In this document: positions 1 to 8,571 of the stretch, piece by piece
Layout of the letters: each line of letters starts with the position of its first letter
Numbering within the stretch: the stretch's first letter is position 1
DNA from: CBDDFN01 sp965227065
GTDB lineage: Bacteria; Pseudomonadota; Alphaproteobacteria; SPJN01
NCBI GenBank assembly: GCA_965227065.1
Contig: CBDDFN010000017.1
Span: 25,209 to 89,208, forward strand
DNA: 64,000 bases
Direction of reading: 5' to 3'
Made by a program: the position numbers and the translations under genes
The notes under the pieces: generated by a model
Seen by the model: the letters and a program-made list of their open reading frames with translations, nothing else
Databases searched by the model: none
Told to the model about the DNA's origin: nothing

Positions 1-2221
1 CAGCCTTGTAGACGGCATCAAACAGGCTTTTCTCCAATGGCAATCCCGTTGCCCCCAACAATTGTTCCGACCCTTCCGGCAACGCGGTTTCCATTGTGTT
101 CGGCATTTTCCAATTCCGCCCGTCCACCCGCAAACGAAACTGGATCACACCGTCTGCAACCCGCTTACGGAACAAGGATTCCGCAAGATCGTTCTGTAGA
201 TCAGTCAAACCCTTGCGCAGCTCTTCAATAATCAGGCTGGCCAAATCACCCAGAAGATCATCGCCGAAGCCGCGCTCTTTCAAGCCGTCCAACACAGACA
301 CAACCACGTCATGACCGACAAATGGGTTTGGCACGAGATCACTGATCATGCGCACAGCATAGACGGCGTCAAACCGTCGAATGTCGGCGCTTGCGGCCAA
401 TACCTCCTGCTTTATGCCATCATCTTCAAGCCAGAAGCGCTGCATCTGACTGTTTGCAGCTTTGGCATTATCTGGAATCCGCGCCACGATTGCAGACACG
501 TCCACCCCATTCCAATCAAGGGCAGACAACAGATCGGTCTCGTAATCGAGTTCCCGAACCTGATCGCCTGACTTGATCATCACCTTGGGCAGATAAATGC
601 GGTCGCTATGGAAAATGTTACGGCGATTGAGCGTCCGCGCCGGACCTTGGACGCTGACCGCCTCGTCGCCCGACACACGCAAGACCAGATCGCCCAAGCC
701 CTCGCCCTCAAGTGCGCCTTTCACCTTTCCCACCACTTCCGCCGTGTTGGCGTGATGAGTGATGACGTAACACTCATCCAGCGCGTCCACCCCGGTTTTG
801 GCGGCCTGCGGTTGACGCAGAATGCGCCCGATCAATTGCGTCATGGCTGTCATGTTGGAATTGGCCGCCAGTGAGCACAGCACATACGCAAACGGGCAAT
901 CCCATCCTTCCTGCAAGGCCTGTTTTGTAATGATGACGCGAACGCGGTTCGTCGGCGACAGCAAATCCAAATTCTCCGGTTGGGCCAGGTCGTTCTGCTC
1001 AGCCGTCTTGATCGCAATTTCCGCTGCATCAAGCCCCATCGCCACCAACTGATCAAAGACATCATCGGCATGAATGTGGTTGCCGTCTCGGGTTTCCTTG
1101 CCCGTCCGTTCAACCTGCACCAGCATAATCGGACGAATGTAACGCGCTGTCTCAGCCCTCAACGCCTCAGAGGCAGATGCCAGTTGGTCGAGCCGCTCCA
1201 ATCCCGCGCTCAATGTGGCTTTCCAATCCACCCCCTGCCGTGGATCGAGATTAAGCGGCATCTTGATCATGCCTTCCCGATCCAGTTCCTTGCCGGTCAC
1301 CTCCACCAACACATTGGCAAAACGAGCCGGTTGCGGGTTCGCGCCCCCTCTTTCCTTTACATCTTTCGGGGTGGCGGTGAGGTCCAGAACAAAGCTTGGA
1401 TTGAAACCGTATATCGTGTCATAGGCCAGATCGGAGATCGCCTTGTGCGCTTCATCAAGCACGACAACGGGCCGGATGATCCGCAACGCATTGCCCAGCG
1501 AATCCTTCACCATTGGCCAGCCAACACGCGCATCTGCCAGATCATAAACGTCCAGATTGGGAATTGCCGCCCTTAATTCGGTATGCGCCTGTTGGTTACC
1601 CTCATCGGGGGTGAAGCCGAACACATCGCCCCTGTCACGGAACATTTTCAACGTTTCCTTGGTCTGGCGATTGGCGGATTGCAGCATCAAAACCATGATG
1701 CACAGATGTGATTCCACATCGCGCGCATCAAGCCGTGAATCCTTTTCTAGTATCTTCACCCGGCCAGCCGCTGCACGGTCGAGCGCCTGCCGGTAAGGAT
1801 GATCACGATTCTTCAGATGGGCCAATGTCTGGCGATAGATGGCTTCATTGGGCACCACCCACAAAACAAAACCGCTATTGGATTTGATATAGCGGCCCAT
1901 GATGCGCGACACACTTTCAACGGCCAACCATGTCTTGCCGCCCCCTGTCGGAACTTTTAAAACCGCATTGGGTACGGGCCGATCACATCCATCCTGCCGC
2001 GTCGAATAAGGAATATCGGACCGCGATGCGGGCAAGCCGCGCTCATCCTTCAAGATTTGCCATGTTTCTGCGGCAAAATCGGGAACCGGGATGGTCACGC
2101 CGGGATTGTCAGCCGCAACCTTGGCCACTGCATCAGACTGCGCCTTTTTATCAATCAGCGTATCGAGATAATGCTCCAGCGCATTGATCACGCTGTCCTG
2201 ATAATCCAGTCGGCGGAACAT
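1..2221 (-). CDS. res: Type III restriction enzyme, helicase (Res) subunit, partial
   Basis: Reading the minus strand from the ATG at 2221 gives one uninterrupted frame to the left edge, so the C-terminus is missing. It is a superfamily 2 translocase: a Walker A loop PTGGGKTW near residues 91-98, a DEAH box (VVLDEAHKAI) near residue 255, and motif VI (QLIGRILRQP) near residue 460. Known Res subunits use ATP to move along DNA after Mod recognises the site and cut through a C-terminal PD-(D/E)xK domain, which would lie off the window. The gene starts 3 bp after mod ends, so the two are almost certainly co-transcribed. The P-loop reads PTGGGKT rather than the more usual xTGTGKT, but both catalytic Lys and Thr are present. 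A solitary DEAD/DEAH defence helicase is the main alternative, made unlikely by the adjacent Mod. Confidence 0.9.
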   Translation of the reverse strand, partial: MFRRLDYQDSVINALEHYLDTLIDKKAQSDAVAKVAADNPGVTIPVPDFAAETWQILKDERGLPASRSDIPYSTRQDGCDRPVPNAVLKVPTGGGKTWLAVESVSRIMGRYIKSNSGFVLWVVPNEAIYRQTLAHLKNRDHPYRQALDRAAAGRVKILEKDSRLDARDVESHLCIMVLMLQSANRQTKETLKMFRDRGDVFGFTPDEGNQQAHTELRAAIPNLDVYDLADARVGWPMVKDSLGNALRIIRPVVVLDEAHKAISDLAYDTIYGFNPSFVLDLTATPKDVKERGGANPQPARFANVLVEVTGKELDREGMIKMPLNLDPRQGVDWKATLSAGLERLDQLASASEALRAETARYIRPIMLVQVERTGKETRDGNHIHADDVFDQLVAMGLDAAEIAIKTAEQNDLAQPENLDLLSPTNRVRVIITKQALQEGWDCPFAYVLCSLAANSNMTAMTQLIGRILRQPQAAKTGVDALDECYVITHHANTAEVVGKVKGALEGEGLGDLVLRVSGDEAVSVQGPARTLNRRNIFHSDRIYLPKVMIKSGDQVRELDYETDLLSALDWNGVDVSAIVARIPDNAKAANSQMQRFWLEDDGIKQEVLAASADIRRFDAVYAVRMISDLVPNPFVGHDVVVSVLDGLKERGFGDDLLGDLASLIIEELRKGLTDLQNDLAESLFRKRVADGVIQFRLRVDGRNWKMPNTMETALPEGSEQLLGATGLPLEKSLFDAVYKA

Positions 2222-2224
2222 GGG

Positions 2225-4069
2225 CTAGCTCCGCTCAATGCGGTAGAGCGCAAAGGGCAGCGGCGCAAACTCCACCGGCAAGCCATGCTCCTGAAGCAGT
2301 TTTTGGCTGACAAAGCGGGCGGGCGCAAACACCAGATGACGTTTGCCATCGCCTGCTTTCGCATCCGTCATGTCTCGCGCGCGGGACAAGGTCAATGCCG
2401 CATCCGCCGATTTCAGCCACTCAATATCGGCTTTGTAGATCAGCCAGACATGCTGTTGATCCGTCTCCCCCAAATAGAACTGGGTTTCGTTCATGGTGGC
2501 GGCGTCGAGCGTTTGATTGGTCGCCATGTGGAACAGAATGGGGGCCAGCGCGTCATAGGCGGGAAGATTGTCGCCTGCCAAAAGACTTTCAAGCTCAATC
2601 GGCTCGCCCAAAGTGCAATAGGTGAAGGTGCCATCAAGGCCTGCTGCCCGTTCATCTACAATTTTCTCGCCTTTGACAATCAGCTCTCCGTCTTTGACCT
2701 CCTTCTTGATCCGATCGTATTCATGTCCATGCAGGCTCTCGATAGCATCAACCTTATGAACCAAGAGTTCGTCGGATTTTGCTAGGACGCGCCAGTTCAA
2801 ACGCTCGCGCAAAAGCTCAACTCTGTGTGTTCCCTTGAATTCATACCCATTGATGACACGGCGAACACGCTCAGCCGTCAGACGATCGGCGTAATCCTCC
2901 ATCTCCACAAGTATGAAACGGCGCGATCCTTTATCTCGAGAGTTTGCCTCCAGCACAGCATGTGCGGTAGTAGCTGAACCAGCGAACGAATCTAATACAA
3001 TAGAATTTGGTGTTGTTGCTAAATCCATTATCCTCGACAGAACGCCAAGAGGCTTGGGTGTGATGAAAACATCATCGGTACTTTCGAAATCTAAAATAGA
3101 TATAACTTCTTTCTTGGCATCCTGTGTATGGCCGACTTCATCATATCGCCAAAGAGTCTGCGGAACTCGCCCAGACCTTACCTCGCTGAGATATCTTTTG
3201 AATCGGGGCTGATTGTTTCCGTCTTCTCCCCACCAGATCCGTCCATCCTTATCCATTTCTCTGAATTTTTTTTCTGAAACACGCCAGTATGTTCCTCGCG
3301 GAGGACCATCAATGACCCTTCCTGACGGTGTAGTGATGGGATAGGTACCTTCTCCGTAATAATTACGGGCTGATAAATCACCCGAAGTCCAAGGCCCTCG
3401 CGGATCATTATCTGGATTTGAATATCTCCGCTCCATCTCGTCAGTGCGACTTAATAAATTTGGCCTCCAAATGTCCTTATTTTTTGCATATACGAGGATG
3501 TAATCGTGATCTTCCGAAAAAAACTGAGCACTGTTTTTTGGAGAGAAAACTTTCTGCCATATACATTGTGCAACAAAATTATCGAGGCCGAATATTTCAT
3601 CCAGTATCATGCGAGCATGCTGGACCTCGTTGTCGTCAATTGTCATCCAGAAGCAGCCCTCATCTGAGAGGAGTTCATGCAACAAGCGGATCCTAGGCCA
3701 CATCATGGCGCACCATTTGTCATGGCGAAGGCCGTCATCAATGCCGATGGGATTTGAATCAAACCATTCCCGAATCATCGGCGCGTTGACATTGTCGTTG
3801 TAGCACCAGCCTTCGTTTCCGGTGTTGTAGGGCGGATCAATAAAGATGCAGTCCACCTTGCCGGCATATTTGGGCAGGAGCGCCTTCAGCGCATGAAGAT
3901 TGTCACCGTGAATGATCAGATTACCATCCAGATCAACCTGGCCGATCCCCTTGGCCTCATCGGGCACCAAGGGCCTGAAGGGCACCGAAAGATGGTGATT
4001 GTAAACAAATTCCTTGCCCTTGAAGTGAAGCTCTGTCACCCGCGCCCCCGTCAGCATCTGATGAACCAT
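2225..4069 (-). CDS. mod: Type III DNA adenine methyltransferase (Mod)
   Basis: This 614-residue protein has the catalytic DPPY motif at residues 78-81 (FIDPPYNTGNEGW) and the AdoMet-binding motif DSFAGSATT at 360-368. That order (IV before I) marks the beta class of N6-adenine methyltransferases used by type III systems. Residues TPKP at 337-340 just before the AdoMet motif are also typical. The stretch between the motifs should hold the target-recognition domain; its DNA (about 2930-3560) is visibly more AT-rich than the ends, suggesting domain exchange. Mod methylates one strand of an asymmetric site and supplies specificity to Res, whose gene follows 3 bp downstream. A TATACT -10-like element lies at 4090-4095 ahead of the start. 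The specific recognition sequence cannot be read from the gene. Confidence 0.93.
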   Translation of the reverse strand: MVHQMLTGARVTELHFKGKEFVYNHHLSVPFRPLVPDEAKGIGQVDLDGNLIIHGDNLHALKALLPKYAGKVDCIFIDPPYNTGNEGWCYNDNVNAPMIREWFDSNPIGIDDGLRHDKWCAMMWPRIRLLHELLSDEGCFWMTIDDNEVQHARMILDEIFGLDNFVAQCIWQKVFSPKNSAQFFSEDHDYILVYAKNKDIWRPNLLSRTDEMERRYSNPDNDPRGPWTSGDLSARNYYGEGTYPITTPSGRVIDGPPRGTYWRVSEKKFREMDKDGRIWWGEDGNNQPRFKRYLSEVRSGRVPQTLWRYDEVGHTQDAKKEVISILDFESTDDVFITPKPLGVLSRIMDLATTPNSIVLDSFAGSATTAHAVLEANSRDKGSRRFILVEMEDYADRLTAERVRRVINGYEFKGTHRVELLRERLNWRVLAKSDELLVHKVDAIESLHGHEYDRIKKEVKDGELIVKGEKIVDERAAGLDGTFTYCTLGEPIELESLLAGDNLPAYDALAPILFHMATNQTLDAATMNETQFYLGETDQQHVWLIYKADIEWLKSADAALTLSRARDMTDAKAGDGKRHLVFAPARFVSQKLLQEHGLPVEFAPLPFALYRIERS

Positions 4070-4123
4070 GACAGTGTTAGAATCAGAATAGTATAGAGCG
4101 AATTGGCGACACTCCAGCCCGCT

Positions 4124-5221
4124 TTATACGCCGTCCTGCAGACGTTGCAGCAGGGCGATGGCATCGGCAATTTGATCCCCATTCGGCGTGATACTGTCAG
4201 CCCCAAGCGTCCCCAAAATCTCGCCCTGCCGGTCCCCGTTTACCTGCCCATAGCTGGTGAAGGTTGTCAGCACATGCTCATGCCCCAAATTCTGGCTCCA
4301 GGCCTTGAATTGTTCGGGTGTTTGACACACACGCTCGCCCAGCGTGGCGAGGGTTGAGCGGAAACTGTGCGGGTTAAAATAAGGCAGTCCCGCGCTTTCA
4401 AACGCCTCACGGAAAATGCGGCGGATCGGTTCGGCTGTTTGCCAGTGGCACCGATCGATCCCCATCGCTTGAAACAAGTCAGTACCCCCGGCCCGCTCAA
4501 TGCGGGTTTTGGGAAACAGGGGGTCATCCGGCCCAAACTTGTGCTCGTGCCCCAGTTCGCCCACCCAATCCCGCACGATATGCTCGATCTCGTCTCCCAC
4601 GGGGAAGAAGTAGCTTTCAATCGTCTTGCGGTTCTTGGTCTTCACCTCGCGCGCGTCCTGCACCAACCGCCGCGCCTCGACATCCAAATGTTTGAGCGAA
4701 AGGCTTGCCAGCGCACTGTCGCGCGCCCCTGTCAGCAGGGTGAAGGCAATCAATGCCCTGCCGCGGCGTTCAAGCACTGTTTCGGTCGGCATGGTGGCCA
4801 AGACGTGGCTGATTTGCTCGACCGTCGGGCAAGGGCGCGGACGGGACGCCTTGGCGATGCGGCTGTCATTGTGCGTGGGATTGAAATATTCCGCATCGGC
4901 ATAGGTGATGCGGGATTTGTAGCCTGGTTGATCGGCCAGCCATTGAATAAAGGCTTTCACGACCATCAGGCGGGACTGTTGCGTCGCCACCGCCAAGGGC
5001 TTTTGGGATTTCGGATTGAGCCGCCCCCCAAGATCACGCTTGTACTTGCGGGCCTGCTCGACGTGAAATTTTTTGAAGTCGCGGTGGCCCGTACTGGCCT
5101 CGAAGTCCGCCAAGGCGCTTGCCACCTGATCCACCGTCGCGTCCGACAGACGTTTCGCCTCTTTCAAATAGGCAAGATATTTGTGCTTGATCCTCTCGTT
5201 TTGGGGGTGATGTTTCTGCAT
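4124..5221 (-). CDS. Tyrosine recombinase (phage-integrase family)
   Basis: The C-terminal half carries the whole tyrosine-recombinase set: Arg in TGARDSAL, Lys in VKTKNRK, HSFR (His-x-x-Arg), GHEH, and the nucleophile Tyr in TSYGQV. The N-terminal half looks like a SAM-like core-binding domain with no arm-binding domain of the P4 type. I place the start at the ATG at 5221, which has AGGAG about 9 bases upstream; the frame also opens at a GTG at 5239 that would overlap the previous gene by 4 bp. It follows two small HTH genes closely, so alpA-like regulator, HTH/zinc protein and recombinase probably form one operon. The family cuts and rejoins DNA for integration or excision; its att site is not identifiable here. 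It is distinct from the integrase at 6993. Confidence 0.9.
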   Translation of the reverse strand: MQKHHPQNERIKHKYLAYLKEAKRLSDATVDQVASALADFEASTGHRDFKKFHVEQARKYKRDLGGRLNPKSQKPLAVATQQSRLMVVKAFIQWLADQPGYKSRITYADAEYFNPTHNDSRIAKASRPRPCPTVEQISHVLATMPTETVLERRGRALIAFTLLTGARDSALASLSLKHLDVEARRLVQDAREVKTKNRKTIESYFFPVGDEIEHIVRDWVGELGHEHKFGPDDPLFPKTRIERAGGTDLFQAMGIDRCHWQTAEPIRRIFREAFESAGLPYFNPHSFRSTLATLGERVCQTPEQFKAWSQNLGHEHVLTTFTSYGQVNGDRQGEILGTLGADSITPNGDQIADAIALLQRLQDGV

Positions 5222-5235
5222 GCCACACACTCCTG

Positions 5236-5709
5236 TCACAAGTTATCATCCAGGCAGGCTTTAGCCCGCTCTATTAGGTGCGGCGGCGCCTGCAAGATTG
5301 TGATGCACCACTGCTCCCCAAATCTGCCCAGTTGGCGAAAACTGCATCGGCGATACATGACCGTTCCGCATGTCGCGCACAGCCCGCAAAGATTACCGCC
5401 GGTCTCGCTCATCGGGATGAAGTCAGCCATGCGTTCGGCCACGAGCCTGGGGTCACGGCACTTGAGACAATACATTTGATCGTCAGCGCACTTCGTCTTG
5501 GGACGGTGGCGTGATTTCAGGAACGCCTGCAAATCCGATCCCAAAATGAGATAGGGCTTTTGATCCTTGATGGCAGGCAATCCAGAATCCACCCAGCGGC
5601 GGACGGTTTGCTTTCCCACACCGCAAGTCCGGGCTGCTTCATCCACTGTGTAAGCACGTTTTGACTTGATACGTCGAACGTCGGGCCGCTTCTTGATTGG
5701 ATGGGACAC
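5236..5709 (-). CDS. HTH (excisionase-like) protein with zinc-ribbon C-terminus
   Basis: The N-terminal 60 residues read as a MerR/excisionase-type winged helix: AYTVDEAARTCGVGKQTVRRWVDSG, followed by a basic wing. The C-terminal half has three Cys pairs or near-pairs (CLKC, CGLCATC, then YRRC), consistent with a small zinc ribbon. I chose the GTG at 5709 because GGGAG precedes it at good spacing and it lies directly after the alpA-like stop; a TTG at 5730 is also open. Proteins of this kind steer recombinase direction or repress the element, and its place between an AlpA-like gene and a recombinase fits that role. Function is inferred from fold and position only. Confidence 0.72.
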   Translation of the reverse strand: MSHPIKKRPDVRRIKSKRAYTVDEAARTCGVGKQTVRRWVDSGLPAIKDQKPYLILGSDLQAFLKSRHRPKTKCADDQMYCLKCRDPRLVAERMADFIPMSETGGNLCGLCATCGTVMYRRCSFRQLGRFGEQWCITILQAPPHLIERAKACLDDNL

Positions 5710-5710
5710 C

Positions 5711-5932
5711 TTAGTCTCCCATCCTCTCAATCAAGGCGCGAATATCTTCCACACGCCAAACCGTAATGCGGGGGCCTAGCTTGACGGGTTGGGGGAAGCG
5801 ACCAGCCTTCACGCCCGCCCACCAGGTTGATTTTCCAACCGGGATAAGAGGCGGTTGCGGTGGATCAGCCTTTGGGTTGCCGATGATCTGGCTCAGGCGA
5901 AGATAGCCGATTTCGGGTATTGTCTGTTTCAT
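5711..5932 (-). CDS. AlpA-family HTH regulator
   Basis: A 73-residue protein beginning MKQTIPEIGYLRLSQIIG, with the AlpA signature of small prophage and island regulators: a short helix-turn-helix (LIPVGKSTWWAGVKAGRFPQPVKLG) ending in a WRVEDIRALIERM wing/helix. E. coli AlpA activates an excision gene of the cryptic prophage CP4-57; relatives are usually found beside integrases, as here. The frame opens 11 codons earlier at 5965, but the start at 5932 matches the usual family length. It is the first gene of a tight three-gene unit with the HTH/zinc protein and the tyrosine recombinase. Confidence 0.82.
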   Translation of the reverse strand: MKQTIPEIGYLRLSQIIGNPKADPPQPPLIPVGKSTWWAGVKAGRFPQPVKLGPRITVWRVEDIRALIERMGD

Positions 5933-6024
5933 TGTGTTCAGCTCCGTCCGTTGAAAACTGAACAAAGCCTATGTTGTGTGAATTCGCTTGAGGCCGAATT
6001 CGGGTTCCCGGAAACCGAACACGG

Positions 6025-6957
6025 TTATCGGCTGGATTGCCAATCTTGCGGCAAAAGTTCTTTCGCCTCATTTAGCCACTTTCGAACCGTGTCCTCGTCA
6101 ATCGCCAATCCTTGCAAACCAAGATCGCCAGCGATTTCCTTGGCCGTGGAGTTGCGACTGGCTAACGGATTGTACTCATAGTTTGTAAGCGCCAAGCCAA
6201 GTAGCAACTTCAGAAGTGTCTCTTTTTCTTTGGAATGAAGAGCGGTTTGGGTTTGTTTTTCATCCGGAACAATTAGGTTCGGGAATTTAATGTTAAGACC
6301 CTGCGCCCATCTCATGAAATCTTTGGGCTTAACCTTACAGGAGTGAGTACTGTCCTTAAAAAGTTGTATATCGCCGATTGCGTTTGCATCCCGAAGAAAT
6401 CTGTCAATGGAACTCATGCCGTCATGCGATGCCACGATCCGATCCGATAAGCTTCTAGAGCCAAAGCGGCCCTTGTCCTTCGGCGGCTCGAACCCGAACA
6501 AATACATAATCGCATCATTGGAAAACCAAAGGGGCTCCCTCAATTTCTCAACAACTTCTGCCTTGGAAATCGTGTAATCTGCAAATTCCTGCACCCGAAA
6601 GTCCGCAATTCTGTCCGCTACAGCCTGAGAGACATTATAATTGACTTTATATCCTTTCGCTTCACACCACTTGAAAAAACTGACAGGCTCCAAATAAAGG
6701 TTTGAAAAGTTTCGTCTATCAATTTGATCCTGATTATATTGTTCCGCCGTTACCATTTCTTTGGCGTCGATCGATGAAAGAATACGCTCCATAAGCGGTA
6801 AAATTTCATCATATTCCCATAGACTTTTGGCCATAAATTCAGGGTCGGTGCAATATAGTTCGTCCAATAAATCATTACTTTTGGAAACATTTTCATCCAC
6901 TAAAAGGGTAACCAAAAGAGGCAAACACTCAAATTCGTTAAAGTGCCAGTCCAGCAT
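6025..6957 (-). CDS. Island protein of unknown function with C-terminal HTH-like domain
   Basis: I do not recognise a catalytic domain in this soluble 310-residue protein. It is acidic and aromatic-rich in the first 130 residues, with no signal peptide or membrane segment. The last 65 residues (from LLKLLLGLALTNYEYNP, then ASRNSTAKEIAGDLGLQG and IDEDTVRKWLNEAKELLP) resemble a recurrent C-terminal module of proteins carried on integrative elements, which looks like a small helix-turn-helix that may bind DNA. The gene is more AT-rich than the neighbouring chromosome and starts 14 bp before... that is, downstream of the P4 integrase stop by 35 bp, so it is probably island cargo. It could be a regulator of the island or a defence component; nothing in the sequence decides this. 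Confidence 0.7.
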   Translation of the reverse strand: MLDWHFNEFECLPLLVTLLVDENVSKSNDLLDELYCTDPEFMAKSLWEYDEILPLMERILSSIDAKEMVTAEQYNQDQIDRRNFSNLYLEPVSFFKWCEAKGYKVNYNVSQAVADRIADFRVQEFADYTISKAEVVEKLREPLWFSNDAIMYLFGFEPPKDKGRFGSRSLSDRIVASHDGMSSIDRFLRDANAIGDIQLFKDSTHSCKVKPKDFMRWAQGLNIKFPNLIVPDEKQTQTALHSKEKETLLKLLLGLALTNYEYNPLASRNSTAKEIAGDLGLQGLAIDEDTVRKWLNEAKELLPQDWQSSR

Positions 6958-6992
6958 AGCAGCAATCAGTCCAATCTTGTCGCATTGCCGAT

Positions 6993-8243
6993 CTAGTTTC
7001 GGCTATTTTCCATGACCGTCTTTTTGGGCGCATTGCCCTGCGGGAACTCAGCAACCTGCCCCACTTGTTTTGCTTCATCCAGAAAGTCCGCCCACCATTG
7101 CATCATCCGCACGCGCTCATCCCAATAGGCAGAACGAGCATAGGCGCGGCGCACCTCATTCACTTCCACATGAGCCAATTGCCGTTCAATTGCATCTGGC
7201 GACCATAAACCCGACTCATTCAGCAAGGATGATGCGGTGGCGCGGAACCCGTGTGCCGTGACCTGGTCTTTCTCATACCCCATTCGCCGCAAAGCAGCGT
7301 TCAGCGTATTGTTGGAAATGGGCTTGCGCGCAGTGCGATTGGATCGGAAAATATAGCCATGCCCGCGCGTAATCGGCCTGTGGGTTTCCAAAATTTCAAC
7401 CGCTTGGCGAGGCAATGGCACAAGATGGTCTCGCCTCATCTTGGTCCGCTCGGCGGGAATGGTCCAAAGGCGATTGTCAAAATCGATCTCTTCCCAAGCC
7501 ATTGCCTGAAGCTCTCCAGGACGCACAAACAGGATGGGGAGCAATTGCAATGCCGCACGTGTTCCGAAATTTCCGGAATAGGCGTCAATGTCTCTCAACA
7601 GGTGACCAAGCTGCACCTTGTCGGTGATTGCGGCGCGGTGGGTGACCGTCGGGGCGGTTAGCGCGCCTTTCAAGGCATAGGTGGGGTCATTTTCCGCGCG
7701 TGCTGTTGCGATGGCGTAGCGGAACACTCGCCCCATGGTTCCACGCAAGCGGCGGGCGCTTTCAAGATTGCCTTGCGCCTCCACCCGCCGTAACACGGCT
7801 AGGACTTCAGCAGGTTGGATCGCCGCAATGGGCTTTTCTGCCAAGCCGTTTTTTGCCAATCCAACCAACCACTCGATTTTACGCAAGGTTGCTTCGGCCT
7901 TTCCTTCACGCCGCTGCATGGCAAGCCATTCGTCGGCGATTGCACCGAATGTATTTTTGGTTTGCGCCTCATACTCGCGCTTCGCTGCCTGCTTTGCGGC
8001 GCTGGGATCGATCCCTTGAATCAACAATCGCCGCGCTTGCATTCGTGCTTCGCGCGCACCCTCCAACGTCACTTCCGGATAGGTCCCAATCGCCAAAGTT
8101 TTCTGTTTTCCGGACCACCGATAGGCCAACCGCCACAGCTTCGAACCGCTGGGCGTCACATAGAGATAAAGGCCACCGCTATCGGATCGTTTGTAAGGCT
8201 TATCCTTGGGCTTCATGGCCTTGATGGCAGTGTTGGTCAACAA
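6993..8243 (-). CDS. intS-like: P4-type tyrosine integrase
   Basis: The N-terminus is the P4-integrase arm-binding domain (LTNTAIKAMKPKDKPYK, SDSGGLYLYVTPSGSKLWRLAYR). The catalytic residues are all visible, numbered from the proposed start: Arg241 (RPGEL), Lys268, His331 and Arg334 (HGFR), His358 and Tyr368. It ends 165 bp from the 3' end of tRNA-Phe, the classic arrangement for an element that integrates into that tRNA gene. The frame is open back to an ATG at 8312, but those extra residues are encoded by tandem DNA repeats (see 8275-8317) and the family usually begins M-x-LT. I therefore favour the TTG at 8243; a GTG at 8255 is also possible. It would catalyse site-specific integration and excision of the left-hand island. 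Confidence 0.92.
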   Translation of the reverse strand: MLTNTAIKAMKPKDKPYKRSDSGGLYLYVTPSGSKLWRLAYRWSGKQKTLAIGTYPEVTLEGAREARMQARRLLIQGIDPSAAKQAAKREYEAQTKNTFGAIADEWLAMQRREGKAEATLRKIEWLVGLAKNGLAEKPIAAIQPAEVLAVLRRVEAQGNLESARRLRGTMGRVFRYAIATARAENDPTYALKGALTAPTVTHRAAITDKVQLGHLLRDIDAYSGNFGTRAALQLLPILFVRPGELQAMAWEEIDFDNRLWTIPAERTKMRRDHLVPLPRQAVEILETHRPITRGHGYIFRSNRTARKPISNNTLNAALRRMGYEKDQVTAHGFRATASSLLNESGLWSPDAIERQLAHVEVNEVRRAYARSAYWDERVRMMQWWADFLDEAKQVGQVAEFPQGNAPKKTVMENSRN

Positions 8244-8274
8244 TGCGGGTATCACTCGATTTGATTCACGTCCG

Positions 8275-8317
8275 ATACCAACAAATATACCAACAAATGG
8301 TCTGGATACCAACAGAT
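8275..8317. repeat. Three 12-bp direct repeats beside the integrase start
   Basis: ATACCAACAAAT occurs twice head-to-tail at 8275-8286 and 8287-8298, and once with a single mismatch (ATACCAACAGAT) at 8306-8317. They lie between the integrase gene and the tRNA-Phe end, where arm-type binding sites for a P4-like integrase are expected. That role is inference. Confidence 0.6.
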
Positions 8318-8408
8318 GTTATCGGATTGTTCCGGATGACCCAGAATGGCAAAATACTAAGTTTTGCAACGGGTTTTGGACAATTTTGGATGATGTTGCG
8401 CATCGATA

Positions 8409-8484
8409 TGGTGCCCGGGGGCGGATTCGAACCACCGACACACGGATTTTCAATCCGTTGCTCTACCAACTGAGCTACCCGGGC
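8409..8484 (-). tRNA. tRNA-Phe (GAA)
   Basis: Read on the minus strand, the cloverleaf is complete: acceptor GCCCGGG paired with CCCGGGC, D-arm GCTCAGTTGGTAGAGC, anticodon stem ACGGA/TCCGT with loop TTGAAAA (anticodon GAA), T-loop GTTCGAATC, and an encoded CCA at 8409-8411. Its 3' end faces the P4 integrase, so it is the probable attachment site; the island's insertion has left the tRNA intact. The matching att copy is not seen elsewhere in the window and should lie off the left edge. Confidence 0.97.
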
Positions 8485-8502
8485 CCGTCAAACGGAGCGC
8501 GC

Positions 8503-8531
8503 TTTATAAAACCCTCTTTGGTGCGCCGCAA
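8503..8531 (-). promoter_or_regulatory. tRNA-Phe promoter
   Basis: On the minus strand TTGCGG (8526-8531) and TATAAA (8503-8508) are separated by exactly 17 bp, placing transcription start near 8496, about 12 bases before the mature tRNA. Confidence 0.75.
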
Positions 8532-8571
8532 GGCCCAATTGAGCCCTGCGACAGGGTGGCCGCGCGGCCAA

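Noticed and set aside
5994..6003. CCGAATTCGG palindrome as a regulator or att site
   Set aside because: A 10-bp palindrome with no partner or conserved context; could be chance or part of a transcript-end hairpin.
8384..8440. Second tRNA-Phe attachment copy within the island
   Set aside because: I looked for the tRNA 3'-end sequence in 1-8400 and did not see it; the partner must lie off the left edge.
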